The notes beneath the pieces are model-generated. The model saw only the letters and a list, made by a program, of their open reading frames with translations. It was not told where the DNA came from and made no database searches. Below are positions 6,706-15,687 of a stretch of 64,000 bases of DNA, piece after piece. The DNA lies in the NCBI RefSeq assembly GCF_900258505.1, contig NZ_LT984895.1, positions 679,123 to 743,122 on the forward strand. The letters run 5' to 3'. How positions within the stretch are numbered: the first letter of the stretch is position 1; each line of letters opens with the position of its first letter. Both the position numbers and the translations under genes were made by a program. This DNA comes from Brachybacterium timonense. GTDB taxonomy: Bacteria; Actinomycetota; Actinomycetes; Actinomycetales; Dermabacteraceae.

Positions 6706-8829
6706 TCAGTGACCACCTCTGGCGGCCTCGGCATCTGCGGATGTCGGGGCCGCCTTCGCGTTCGGCGACACCGACGGCGCAGGCAGGATCGCTGGCAGCC
6801 ACAGCAGCCACACGACCAGCACAGCCCCCACCAGAACCGGACCGGTGTCGTTGACGGCATACCCCAGCCAGGCACCCGCCACCAGAGCGATCAGCACCGG
6901 ACGGGCCACGGGATGCGCCGCCTCGAGCGCTGCCAAGCGTCGCAGCCGCAGCCGACGGGGCATCAGCATGGCGGCCGAGAGCACCACGGCCGCCACCAGC
7001 ACCGGGATCAGGACCGGGAAGTCCAGCGGCATCGACAGGTTCTGCGCGAGCTTGCGTGTCACCACCGTCGTCAGTTCCCCGCCGAGCAGATCGTCGATGA
7101 AGCGCCCCAGATGGGTGCGCTGCTGCGGCGGCCGCAGCCAGTCCAGCACGGAGACCGCGAGCACAACGGCCACAGCTGCCGCACCCAGGCTCGCGATCTG
7201 CCACGGTGTCACACGCCGATTGCTCAGCAGCAGGGCCAGCAGCCCGAATGTCGGCAGGGTGACCAGCATCGACCCAAAGTCTGCGCCCATCGACGGGGCC
7301 ACACAGACGCCCGCCACGATGATGCCTGCCGCGAGCGTGATGAGCACACGTGCGCGCCGGGAAGCCACAGCCGAGAACAGGCATAGCAGCCCCATCAGCA
7401 CGGCGCCGAGCACCAGGCCGAACAGGTGATTGGACAACCCGTAGTACCGACCCCCGGAAATGGGCTGCGCCCCCAGCGGTGAGGCGACCTGCAGATGGGA
7501 ACCCGTAGCCGATTCGAGCAGCACGATCCCGGCCACGATTGCGGCCGACGCACCAGCGGGCCCGAACCTGCTGCGCCGCCAGGGCCCGAGCAGTACAGCG
7601 GCAGACAGCACCGCGGATCCCGCCCACACCCAGGCGGTGAGTGCAAGAGCCGGATGCTCGGTGCGCCACCACGGCACCACCTGAGCCACAAGGCCGACGG
7701 GCTGGGCCAGAGGCGCCATGACCAGCAGCGCCCGCCCGAACCGCAGCGCACGTGGCCGCCGTGCTAGGGCCGGCACGAGCACCAGCACAGCGCCGACCGC
7801 TCCGAGCAGCAGCCAGGATCCGAGCGCGAGCGGTGTCGCCGGATCCACCAGGCGGGCGGCGAGCGTGCGGTCGATGACCTGCTGCTGCGGATCGCTGCTC
7901 GGTGCCCCCTGAATAGCCTGCCCGGGAATCGGACCGCTCGCCTCCGCATCATGACTGTCGAGGATGGTGGGCAGAACGTCTGTGAGGATCACCAGGCCGT
8001 CCTGTTTCGTCGACCCGCTGACGAGCGTCTGCCCCGGAAACGCCGTATCCATCGCGACCTGCAGCCCGGCGGTGCGTGACGGCACGGATGTGATGGTCTG
8101 CGCGGCGGTGTCTGCCGACGGCCCGGTAGCGGCGACGGACAGCAGCACAGTGCGCGCCAGGGTAGCGTTATCGCAGCCACCGGCCGCCCCGAGCACCTGG
8201 TCAACACGTTCATCGAGCGCCTGCAACGCGTCGGCGCGGTCAGCGGTGCCCGCCACAGGGAGCGCACCGATATCAACGAGCACGAGGCCATCTCCAGCGA
8301 GCGCCGAGCGGAGACGGTCGACCGGCACCGCAGCGGTGGCGTCGATCTGCTCGACGCCGCCGGGGATCGGGGCCCACTGGTCGGTCGGCGGGTTCGGGAT
8401 GCCAGCGGAGCGGGGAGCGGTCTCGGCGAGTCCGCGGTACCCGGTGCGCAGCGTCTCCAGGCCCTGATCCTGGGTGGAGACGCGCGTGGTGGAGGTGGTG
8501 TTCATCGCGCCGAGCCCCGCGTGGTCCGCCAGGCACTGCAGCGCAGGGGTCTGCTCTGCGGAAACGTCTTCCCAGGTGAGGCCCGCTGTGGCCACCACGA
8601 TACGGACTGGCCCGGCGGAGCCGTCGGCGTGCGCCGTCGACGGAAGGAACACCATGAGAGTGAGTCCCACCAGCGCGCAGAGCGTCGTGATCGGAGCGAG
8701 CGCAGGGGCCGCCACGCGGCTGAGCCACGGCGAACGAGAGCGGTGCCACGGTCGTGCAATTGCCGCAGCGGCACGCCGTGCGGGCGCGGCGGGGGAGGGG
8801 GTACGGCCTGCTGGACTCATCATGAGCAT
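6706..8829 (-). CDS. Conserved actinobacterial membrane protein with alkaline-phosphatase-like outer domain
   Basis: About 707 residues from an ATG at 8829; ATGs at 8823 and 8820 are alternatives, and the frame continues to 8976 but would then overlap the divergent gene. After a basic N-terminus and one helix with a signal-like AHA end, about 260 residues lie outside the membrane. They include VRIVVATAGLTWEDVSAEQT and TPALQCLADHAGLGAMN, resembling membrane proteins of actinobacteria whose outer domain is related to the alkaline-phosphatase superfamily. Then come about nine or ten helices with SGGRYYGLSNHLFGL and APSMGADFGSML, also typical of that family. The role is uncharacterised; cell-envelope function is a guess. 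Confidence 0.65.
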   Translation of the reverse strand: MLMMSPAGRTPSPAAPARRAAAAIARPWHRSRSPWLSRVAAPALAPITTLCALVGLTLMVFLPSTAHADGSAGPVRIVVATAGLTWEDVSAEQTPALQCLADHAGLGAMNTTSTTRVSTQDQGLETLRTGYRGLAETAPRSAGIPNPPTDQWAPIPGGVEQIDATAAVPVDRLRSALAGDGLVLVDIGALPVAGTADRADALQALDERVDQVLGAAGGCDNATLARTVLLSVAATGPSADTAAQTITSVPSRTAGLQVAMDTAFPGQTLVSGSTKQDGLVILTDVLPTILDSHDAEASGPIPGQAIQGAPSSDPQQQVIDRTLAARLVDPATPLALGSWLLLGAVGAVLVLVPALARRPRALRFGRALLVMAPLAQPVGLVAQVVPWWRTEHPALALTAWVWAGSAVLSAAVLLGPWRRSRFGPAGASAAIVAGIVLLESATGSHLQVASPLGAQPISGGRYYGLSNHLFGLVLGAVLMGLLCLFSAVASRRARVLITLAAGIIVAGVCVAPSMGADFGSMLVTLPTFGLLALLLSNRRVTPWQIASLGAAAVAVVLAVSVLDWLRPPQQRTHLGRFIDDLLGGELTTVVTRKLAQNLSMPLDFPVLIPVLVAAVVLSAAMLMPRRLRLRRLAALEAAHPVARPVLIALVAGAWLGYAVNDTGPVLVGAVLVVWLLWLPAILPAPSVSPNAKAAPTSADAEAARGGH
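6721..6754 (+). terminator. Strong hairpin after the arsR-type operon
   Basis: Arms 6721-6735 and 6740-6754 pair over 15 positions (two G:T wobbles) around a TGCG loop. The hairpin lies 64 bases past the His-rich gene and inside the 3' end of the convergent membrane-protein gene. A T-run is lacking, as is common in high-GC actinobacteria. It may serve both strands. Confidence 0.55.
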
Positions 8830-8982
8830 CGTACGAGCCCACCCAGACGATCCTGGAGGCCGACGGGACAGACGCACCGCCAGCTTATGGCGGTGACACG
8901 ATGGGGTCGTGAACTCGCAGCATGAGCCGACGCGGACAGTGCCGCGCTCCGGGGCCCTGACGGAACGGTGGAGCATCCCGTG

Positions 8983-9501
8983 ATGCGCCTAGAACCCCTC
9001 AGCTCCGCTCACGCCGAGGACATTCTCCGCGGCCAAGACGAGTATCTGGCCGCGGAAATCAGCGGGCGGCGCTGGGACGCGCAGAGCCTTGCTGCCTTCC
9101 TCGCCCGCGTGGAGCGTTGGCGCGCGGACGGCCCACTGCGCGAGTACGCCGCGCGTGACGGTTCGCGCCTGGTGGGTGGCGCCGGCGCAGTCCTGCTGGG
9201 GGCGGGCCTTGACCACGGACAGGCAGCACTCACGTACTGGGTGCTCGCCGCACACCGCGGCCGCGGATACGGCCACCTGATCGCCACCCAGGTCGCGCAG
9301 CTCACCGCGGCGGATCCACGGGTCCAGGAGCTCGTGTTACGCATCGACGCGGAGAACCTCCCCTCGCAGGCTGTCGCGCGGCGCCTCGGGGCGCAGCGCA
9401 CCGGACGATGGGCGCGCCATCCCGGCGATCACACACGCCGCGTCGAGGTATGGACCCTGCCCGCGCAGGAGGTCGCCGCCCAGTTACCCTGCCGCTCATG
9501 A
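8983..9501 (+). CDS. GNAT-family N-acetyltransferase
   Basis: 172 residues. The acetyl-CoA-binding motif A is clear (YWVLAAHRGRGYGHLIA), and the C-terminal part LRIDAENLPSQAVARRLGAQ has the RimJ-like asparagine and 'ARRLG' pattern. I chose the ATG at 8983 because GGTGGAG lies nine bases upstream; a GTG at 8968 would sit within that site. The stop overlaps the pheA start by four bases, so the pair is co-translated. The substrate is unknown; the RimJ/RimL-like look suggests a protein N-terminus or a small amine. Confidence 0.8.
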   Translation: MRLEPLSSAHAEDILRGQDEYLAAEISGRRWDAQSLAAFLARVERWRADGPLREYAARDGSRLVGGAGAVLLGAGLDHGQAALTYWVLAAHRGRGYGHLIATQVAQLTAADPRVQELVLRIDAENLPSQAVARRLGAQRTGRWARHPGDHTRRVEVWTLPAQEVAAQLPCRS

Positions 9502-10472
9502 CGCGGTACGGATTCCTGGGTCCCGAGACCACCTTCACGCACCAGGCGCTGCTGCAGGCGCTCGAGGCTCGAGAGAGCACGGGCACGCGCACGCCGCCCG
9601 AGCAGCTGCAGCTCGTGCCGGTCTCCACGGTTGCCGCTGCGGCCGCCGACCTTATCGCCGGTGACCTCGACGCCCTCATGGCACCCATCGAGAACTCCGT
9701 TGAAGGCGGCGTCTCCGGCACGCTCGACGTGCTCGCCGCGACCGACGCGATCACGATCGTCGCCGAGCAGGTTGTGCCGATCACCTTCGTGCTCGCCGCC
9801 CGTGAGCCGATGGCGCTGGACCAGGTCGAGTCTGTCGCCTCGCATCCGCATGCGCAGGCGCAGGTGCAGGGCTGGCTGCGCACTCATCTGCCCGACGCCC
9901 GCATCGACGCCGCCTCCTCTACGGCGGCAGCCGCACGCGACCTGGCCTTCTGCGCACCCGAGGATGCGCTCGGCCGCACAGCGGTCTGCTCACCACTTGC
10001 CGCAGAGCACTTCGGGCTGCACGTTTTGGCACACGGGATCGAAGACACCGTCGGCGCCCAGACCAGGTTCGTGCTGGTCCAGCGGGAAGGCAGGATCCCG
10101 GCGCGCACAGGCGCTGACCGCACCACGATCGTCATCAAACTGGCGCATGATCGCGCCGGCGCCCTGCTGGAGGCGCTCGAGCTGTTCAACGCCAACGGTG
10201 TGAACCTGTCCCGGATCGAGTCGCGGCCCACCGGTGATGCCCTGGGCCGGTACTCGTTCTCGATCGACGTCGAGGGCCATCTGGAAGACCGCCGTGTGCA
10301 GGCCGCGCTACGCGACCTGCACCGGGTCTGTCCCGCGGTGCACTTCCTCGGTTCGTATCCGCGATTCGACGGCACGTCCTCGCGTGCCCGTGAAGGATTC
10401 GAGGACAGTGCCTACGACACGGCTGTGGAGTGGGTGCGGCAGCTCAGCTCGCTCATCGAGCCTCCGCAGTGA
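9498..10472 (+). CDS. pheA: Prephenate dehydratase
   Basis: 324 residues; converts prephenate to phenylpyruvate, the committed step of phenylalanine synthesis, in the cytoplasm. The N-terminus MTRYGFLGPETTFTHQAL is diagnostic. PIENSVEGGVSGTLD belongs to the active-site cleft and the QTRFVLVQ segment contains the catalytic Thr-Arg-Phe. A C-terminal ACT domain holds the ESRP phenylalanine-binding motif (NLSRIESRP), so feedback inhibition by phenylalanine is expected. There is no chorismate mutase domain, as usual in actinobacteria. It overlaps the GNAT gene by four bases and converges on the lipid-kinase gene. Confidence 0.95.
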   Translation: MTRYGFLGPETTFTHQALLQALEARESTGTRTPPEQLQLVPVSTVAAAAADLIAGDLDALMAPIENSVEGGVSGTLDVLAATDAITIVAEQVVPITFVLAAREPMALDQVESVASHPHAQAQVQGWLRTHLPDARIDAASSTAAAARDLAFCAPEDALGRTAVCSPLAAEHFGLHVLAHGIEDTVGAQTRFVLVQREGRIPARTGADRTTIVIKLAHDRAGALLEALELFNANGVNLSRIESRPTGDALGRYSFSIDVEGHLEDRRVQAALRDLHRVCPAVHFLGSYPRFDGTSSRAREGFEDSAYDTAVEWVRQLSSLIEPPQ

Positions 10473-10479
10473 CGCACAC

Positions 10480-11628
10480 TCAGTGACGGGACGGGACCCG
10501 CAGCACCAGGGAGCCGGCGTCGATCGTGGCGATCATGTGGGTCGCTTCGGCTGCGGTGTCGCCATCGAGCTGCACCGGCTGCGGCTTCGTTGTGGCCACC
10601 CGCACGGAGGCGGTCAGGTAACGCTCCATGGTCGAGAGCTTCACACCGCCCGGCAGACGCGGGTTGACGAGCTTTGTGACCACCTGACCGAAGCCTGCGG
10701 CACCGCGCCAGCCAGCCACCAGCACTTCGAGCCTGCCGTTGTCGATCGTCGCATCAGGCATGAGCACCAGTCCGCCCGGCAGCTTGCCGACATTGCCGAT
10801 GATGACGGTGCGGGCCTTGAGCTGGTGGCGGGAACCATCGGGCAGCGCCACATGCACGTACTGGGAGCGGCCCAGGATCGTGCGGACACCACCGACGACG
10901 TACGCGATCCAGCCCATGCGCTTCTTGAGCTCGGGGTCGGTGTTGCCGATCATCTCCGCGTCCGCACCGTATCCGGCCATCACCAGGAACACCTGTTTGT
11001 CGGCCGTGCGAGCTTCCTCCTCGGACATGCCGGTGCGCAGCCAGCCCACATCCACCGGGTGGTCGTGCCCGGTCAGGGCCGCCGCTACCGCTGCCTCCGG
11101 GCTGTTCAGCGGCACGTCGATGTTGCGGGCCAGCAGGTTGCCGGTGCCCACAGGCAGAATTGCCATGCGCACATCGGTGCTGGCAAGCGCGCCTGCGACC
11201 ATGCGCACGGTGCCGTCGCCGCCTGCAGCGAACACGAGGTCGCATCCATCCTCAATGGCCTGCAGTGCCTGGCCGCGCCCGGGGTCGTCCGGGCTGGTCT
11301 CGTAGAAGCGTACGTCGGAGATGCCCGCGAGGCGGATGCTGCTCTCGACGTTGCGACGGAACTGCGATGGGTCATCGAACTTCGAGGGGTTGACCACCAC
11401 GCCCACGCTCTCGAGTGCGCCGGCGGGGCGATCCTCGTTGTCGGCGTCCGACGTGCCGCCTCGGCCCGATGCATCGCCCGAGCTCGTGAGCTGCTCGGCA
11501 GTGCGGCGCAGCTGTTCCATCTCATGCTGCTGGTGTGCGTTCGAACGCAGCACCACCACGAGCAGCACGATGGTCACGAGAGCGAGCACTGCTGTGATCG
11601 CGGTGAGCACGAGGGCGGTGATGTCCAT
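10480..11628 (-). CDS. Diacylglycerol/sphingosine-kinase-like protein with N-terminal membrane anchor
   Basis: 382 residues. An N-terminal helix (about 4-28) anchors the protein, followed by a charged linker and a DAGK catalytic domain: VGVVVNPSK (75-83), AAGGDGTVRMV (134-144) and ILPVGTGNLLARN (157-169). These are the ATP-binding signatures of lipid kinases of the YegS/DgkB class. It should phosphorylate a lipid at the inner face of the membrane; the substrate is not evident. Genes of this kind are frequent neighbours of pheA and serS in actinobacteria, as here. The start is the first ATG, giving a compact hydrophobic anchor. Confidence 0.85.
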   Translation of the reverse strand: MDITALVLTAITAVLALVTIVLLVVVLRSNAHQQHEMEQLRRTAEQLTSSGDASGRGGTSDADNEDRPAGALESVGVVVNPSKFDDPSQFRRNVESSIRLAGISDVRFYETSPDDPGRGQALQAIEDGCDLVFAAGGDGTVRMVAGALASTDVRMAILPVGTGNLLARNIDVPLNSPEAAVAAALTGHDHPVDVGWLRTGMSEEEARTADKQVFLVMAGYGADAEMIGNTDPELKKRMGWIAYVVGGVRTILGRSQYVHVALPDGSRHQLKARTVIIGNVGKLPGGLVLMPDATIDNGRLEVLVAGWRGAAGFGQVVTKLVNPRLPGGVKLSTMERYLTASVRVATTKPQPVQLDGDTAAEATHMIATIDAGSLVLRVPSRH

Positions 11629-11780
11629 GGGCTCACTGTAGTGACGTGGCGACGCGTGCGTCAGCCTGCACGGAAGTCAGGCACTGTGGCGTTGCGTTAT
11701 GCCGTTGCGTGTGGGGTCATGGGGTGCGACTGCGCCTCGCCGACCCCAGCGGGGTGCATGCCCGCCGTAGGCTGGGAGCC

Positions 11781-12245
11781 ATGACGAGCGACGTGCATCC
11801 CGAGACCCCGCAGACAGTGCTGGTGGTGGCCGGGATCCTGCTGCGCGAGGTGACCGACGGGCTCGAGGTATTCGCAGCGCGGCGCTCGCCGGAGCGTCAC
11901 GTCGGCGGGCTGTGGGAGTTCCCCGGTGGCAAGGTCGAACCCGGGGAGACGCCGCAGGAGGCGCTGGCCCGGGAGCTGCGTGAGGAGCTGGCAATCGACG
12001 TCACGGTCGGCCCGCATGTGGAGACCACCCGGACCGCGCAACGCGGCGTGATCATCGAACTGGCCTGCTATTGCGCGACCCTGAACGGTCCCGAGCCGGC
12101 GCACAGCACCGACCACGACGCGATGGGCTGGATCCAGGTCGACGCACTCGGAGACTACGCGTGGGCCCCCGGCGACGTGCCGGTCGTCGACGGCCTGGCG
12201 GAGAAGCTGGATCGGTCAAGCGCTTGCCACCGAGGAGATGCATGA
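11781..12245 (+). CDS. MutT/Nudix hydrolase
   Basis: 154 residues. The full Nudix box GX5EX7REUXEEXGU is present in GGKVEPGETPQEALARELRE followed by ELAI, preceded by the MutT-like GGLWEFPGG. MutT-type enzymes hydrolyse 8-oxo-dGTP and related (deoxy)nucleoside triphosphates to monophosphates. GGGAG six bases before the ATG supports the start. The TGA overlaps the start of the PLD/helicase gene (ATGATG at 12242), so the two proteins are made together. That coupling is why a function shared with the helicase, in repair or defence, is as likely as general nucleotide-pool cleaning. Confidence 0.85.
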   Translation: MTSDVHPETPQTVLVVAGILLREVTDGLEVFAARRSPERHVGGLWEFPGGKVEPGETPQEALARELREELAIDVTVGPHVETTRTAQRGVIIELACYCATLNGPEPAHSTDHDAMGWIQVDALGDYAWAPGDVPVVDGLAEKLDRSSACHRGDA

Positions 12246-15200
12246 TGGCGCAGCACCTACCCGATGGCATCTACGAGAAGCTTCTCACCGATGACGTCGC
12301 GTGCAGTCTCCGTCTACTCCCTGCGGATCGCGAATCCACTCTGTCAGCAGGCATCGACGACGCAGACCTTCCCCACGTGCTGTCGCGGCACATGGCTGCT
12401 CGCTTGGAACAAGTGCTTGCCGCCCTGCCGACTCGTCGCGATCGACTCGCCTTTGCCACGCACGTGGCGACCCTGCTCTCCTTGGACGAAGATGCCGTGA
12501 GCGAGGAAGACGGACCCCGCTTACTGACCGAGGTTCGTCCACGAGCCCAGGCCCCCAAGGCGCGCCCATCGACGCCCCTTAATGACGTTGCTCTGTTCAC
12601 CAATGGGCCCAGCGACCCGCAGCTCGCCGCTGAGCTTCGGCTCGAGATGGCGAGTGCAGACCGAATCGATCTGCTGTGCGCCTTCGTGCAATGGAGCGGT
12701 ATCCGATTGTTGGAGGGGGCGCTGCAGCACGCTCGCGATCGCGGTGTTCCCCTCCGCGTTCTAACCACGACCTATATCGGCGCGACCGATCGCAAGGCGC
12801 TGGACCACCTGGTGCGGTCCTATGGCGCCGAGGTTCGCGTGAACTTCGATGCCCAATCGACACACCTGCACGCCAAGGCATGGTACTTCCACCGCAACAG
12901 CGGTTTCAGCACGGCGTATGTGGGCAGCTCGAACATGAGCCGCGCTGCGCTACTGGATGGCCTCGAGTGGAACGTTCGCGTCTCTCAGACCTCAACCCCG
13001 GGGCTCCTCCACAAGTTCACGGCGACCTTCGAGTCGTACTGGGACAGCCCCGCCTTCCAGTCGTATGACCCCGACACGGACGCTGATTACCTCGACGCCA
13101 TGCTCATAAAGCACGGCGGTCGGGGAGGCGCCTCGGTGACGGAGATCAGTCGGCTCGACGTGCGGCCGTACCCGCATCAGGCGATCATGCTGGAGGAGCT
13201 CGCCGCTGAGCGCGAGGTCCACGACCGCCACCGCAATCTCCTGGTGGCAGCGACCGGCACCGGCAAGACCGTCATTGCCGCGCTGGACTACAAGCGACTC
13301 GCCTCCGTGATGGGCGGCGCGCCCCGTCTGTTGTTCCTCGCTCATCGCAAGGAGATCCTGGAGCAGGCGCTGCGCACCTTTCGCGAGGTTATGGGCTCAG
13401 GTGCCTTCGGCGAGCTCTTCGTGGATGGTGCGCGGCCGGTCGAACGACGTCATGTCTTCGCGTCGGTGCAGTCCATGGCCCGCCGCGAAGAACTTGAGGC
13501 ATGGGCTCCGCACCACTTCGACATCATTGTGGTCGACGAGTTCCACCATGCAGAAGCTGACTCCTATCGACGTCTCCTCAACCACTTCACACCTCGCGAG
13601 CTGCTCGGTCTGACCGCCACTCCGGAACGCGCGGACGGACGCGCAGATCTCAGCCTCGAGCTCTTCGACGGCCGCATCGCCTCCGAGCTGCGACTGTGGG
13701 ATGCCCTCAGCGCCGACATCCTGGTGCCGTTCCACTACTTCGGGATCGCCGACGACGTCAGCCTCGAGGGACTGCGTTTCCAGCGAGGCCGCTATGACGT
13801 GACGGAGCTGGAGAAGATCTACACCGGCAATGACGCTCGTGTGCGTAAAATCCTTACAGCCGTCTCTGACAAGGTGACGGATCCTCACCGAATGCGTGCT
13901 CTCGGGTTCTGTGTCAGCGTCGCTCATGCCCGATACATGGCGGACCGCTTCACCGCCGCCGGAATCCCTTCGCTCGCACTTGACGGATCTTCCGGCCGAG
14001 AGGAGCGCCGTCAGGGACTCGAGAAACTACGCGACGGCCGCGTGAACTGCATCTTCGCTGTGGACCTGTTCAACGAGGGCCTCGACATCCCCCACATCGA
14101 CACGGTCCTCATGCTGCGACCCACCCAATCGGCGACCATTTTCTTGCAGCAGCTGGGTCGTGGTCTCCGCCGGGCTGAAGGGAAAGCTGTGCTGACAGTC
14201 CTGGACTTCGTCGGCATGCAGAACAAGCAGTTCCGTTTCGACCTGAAGTACCGAGCCCTCACCGGGCTCTCCCGTACTCGGCTGGTGTCATCGATCGAAA
14301 AGGGGTTCCCGTTCCTGCCACCCGGCTCGCAGATCATCTTCGATCGCGTCGCCCAGGACATCGTGCTGCGCAACGTAAAGAGCCAGCTGACGCTCAGCAC
14401 GCGAGACCTCGTCGTCGACGTGCGTCAGCATCTGCCGCAGGGCGTCGAACCGTCGGACTACACCCTGGGCATGTATCTGAGCGCTGCAGATCGTGCCATC
14501 GCGGACATCTATGGCTTTCGGAGCAGTCGGACGTTCCAAACCGAGAAGCGGCCATCGACATGGCGGACGTTCGTGGACTGGGCGTTCCCGACCGCACGAC
14601 AGCCCCTCAACGATGAAGACCAGGAGATCCTGCGGCGTGTTCAGTCGCTGACGCACTGCGATGACGAGGAGCGTCTGTCGGCCTATCGCCAGTTGCTCAC
14701 GGCACGCTCCCTCCCCGAGCACATCGAGTCGAACCTATTTGCTGCGATGCTCTACTTCTCGATCTGGCCATCGGGATACACGGGTGGGATGCGGGCGGGT
14801 CTCGAACGCCTGCGGTCACACCAGACCGTCCTCGCTGAGCTTCTCGGTGTGTTCGATGTGCTGTCGGATCGTTCGCGTGTCCGCGCCAAGCTCTTGGCCG
14901 GACGACTCGCGGCCACTCCGCTGCGTTCACATGCCCGCTATTCCCGTGAGGAACTCCTTGCGGGGCTCGGCCTGGGTACGCTGGATCCGGGAACACCAGG
15001 GGCGATCCGCGAGGGTGTGAAGTGGCTACCGGGGCTGCAAACCGATGCCCTGCTCGTGACGCTGAAGAAGTCGGAGGCGGACTACTCACCGACGACCATG
15101 TATCGCGACTACGCACTGGCGCCTGATCTCTTTCACTGGGAGTCGCAGAGCACCACCTCGGCAGAAAGCCCCACGGGCCTTCGCTATGTGAACCACGCGG

Positions 15201-15388
15201 CGAACGGCACGCACGTGGTCCTGTTCGTACGGCGAGCCAAGACCGGCGATCTTGGCACCGAGCCTTACACCTGTCTGGGCACTGCTCAGTTCGTCAAGGC
15301 CGAGGGCTCCAAGCCCATGCAGATCATCTGGAAGCTGGATCGAGGGATGCCGGCGGAGCTACTCGTTGACGCCCGCGCCGTCGCCTGA
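12242..15388 (+). CDS. PLD-nuclease / SF2 helicase / DUF3427 fusion protein
   Basis: 1048 residues, three parts. (1) A phospholipase-D-like nuclease domain (about 115-270) with one HxK site: THLHAKAWYF (His210, Lys212) and VGSSNMSRAAL (Asn231). (2) A superfamily 2 helicase (about 305-660): Walker A AATGTGKT (Lys342), DEFH box VVDEFHH (432), motif III LTATPER, motif VI QQLGRGLRR (636-644). (3) A C-terminal DUF3427-type region (about 750-1040). This order matches the 'PLDc_DEXD' plus DUF3427 architecture, whose biology is not settled; restriction, anti-phage or repair roles are proposed by resemblance to type I/III restriction helicases. Codon use looks more AT-tolerant than in neighbours. The start is ATG 12242 or 12245, overlapping the MutT stop. 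Confidence 0.85.
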   Translation: MMAQHLPDGIYEKLLTDDVACSLRLLPADRESTLSAGIDDADLPHVLSRHMAARLEQVLAALPTRRDRLAFATHVATLLSLDEDAVSEEDGPRLLTEVRPRAQAPKARPSTPLNDVALFTNGPSDPQLAAELRLEMASADRIDLLCAFVQWSGIRLLEGALQHARDRGVPLRVLTTTYIGATDRKALDHLVRSYGAEVRVNFDAQSTHLHAKAWYFHRNSGFSTAYVGSSNMSRAALLDGLEWNVRVSQTSTPGLLHKFTATFESYWDSPAFQSYDPDTDADYLDAMLIKHGGRGGASVTEISRLDVRPYPHQAIMLEELAAEREVHDRHRNLLVAATGTGKTVIAALDYKRLASVMGGAPRLLFLAHRKEILEQALRTFREVMGSGAFGELFVDGARPVERRHVFASVQSMARREELEAWAPHHFDIIVVDEFHHAEADSYRRLLNHFTPRELLGLTATPERADGRADLSLELFDGRIASELRLWDALSADILVPFHYFGIADDVSLEGLRFQRGRYDVTELEKIYTGNDARVRKILTAVSDKVTDPHRMRALGFCVSVAHARYMADRFTAAGIPSLALDGSSGREERRQGLEKLRDGRVNCIFAVDLFNEGLDIPHIDTVLMLRPTQSATIFLQQLGRGLRRAEGKAVLTVLDFVGMQNKQFRFDLKYRALTGLSRTRLVSSIEKGFPFLPPGSQIIFDRVAQDIVLRNVKSQLTLSTRDLVVDVRQHLPQGVEPSDYTLGMYLSAADRAIADIYGFRSSRTFQTEKRPSTWRTFVDWAFPTARQPLNDEDQEILRRVQSLTHCDDEERLSAYRQLLTARSLPEHIESNLFAAMLYFSIWPSGYTGGMRAGLERLRSHQTVLAELLGVFDVLSDRSRVRAKLLAGRLAATPLRSHARYSREELLAGLGLGTLDPGTPGAIREGVKWLPGLQTDALLVTLKKSEADYSPTTMYRDYALAPDLFHWESQSTTSAESPTGLRYVNHAANGTHVVLFVRRAKTGDLGTEPYTCLGTAQFVKAEGSKPMQIIWKLDRGMPAELLVDARAVA

Positions 15389-15687
15389 CCTGGCACGAAC
15401 CGTCGGCCCAGCAGCTGTTGCCTGCGACCTGACCCCATGCCTCAGCTGGTAGTGCCCTTCCCGGGCTTCGCCCCAACGGCGGAACCGCAACCAACACCAG
15501 GTTCATCGAACTCCACCACGGCGTCGTCTGAGGCATCCACACGTCAGACAACGACCGCCTCCGCCTGCGCCTCACCGCAGGCACTCTGAACCCACGATCC
15601 ACGTTCAACGGCGAAAAGCCGGAAACCAGCCGACGACAGGGCCATCCGGGGCACGAGCGGCCGCCTGCGGACCGGTACCCTGGGCCC
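15389..15687. other. Intergenic stretch between the helicase and serS
   Basis: About 300 bases with no convincing intact gene. The minus strand has a 32-codon frame (15540 to 15442, GTG to TGA) that reads like the C-terminus of a protein (VEFDEPGVGCGSAVGAKPGK), possibly a remnant. Part of the plus strand before serS is open in the serS frame but has no start. GGGC-TTC-GCCC at about 15463 is a small hairpin. The serS promoter should lie here. Confidence 0.5.

Noticed and set aside
10472-10500. CAGTGACG direct repeat at the pheA/lipid-kinase junction as a target-site duplication
   Set aside because: Only eight bases, 15 or so apart, with nothing between them; chance is enough.
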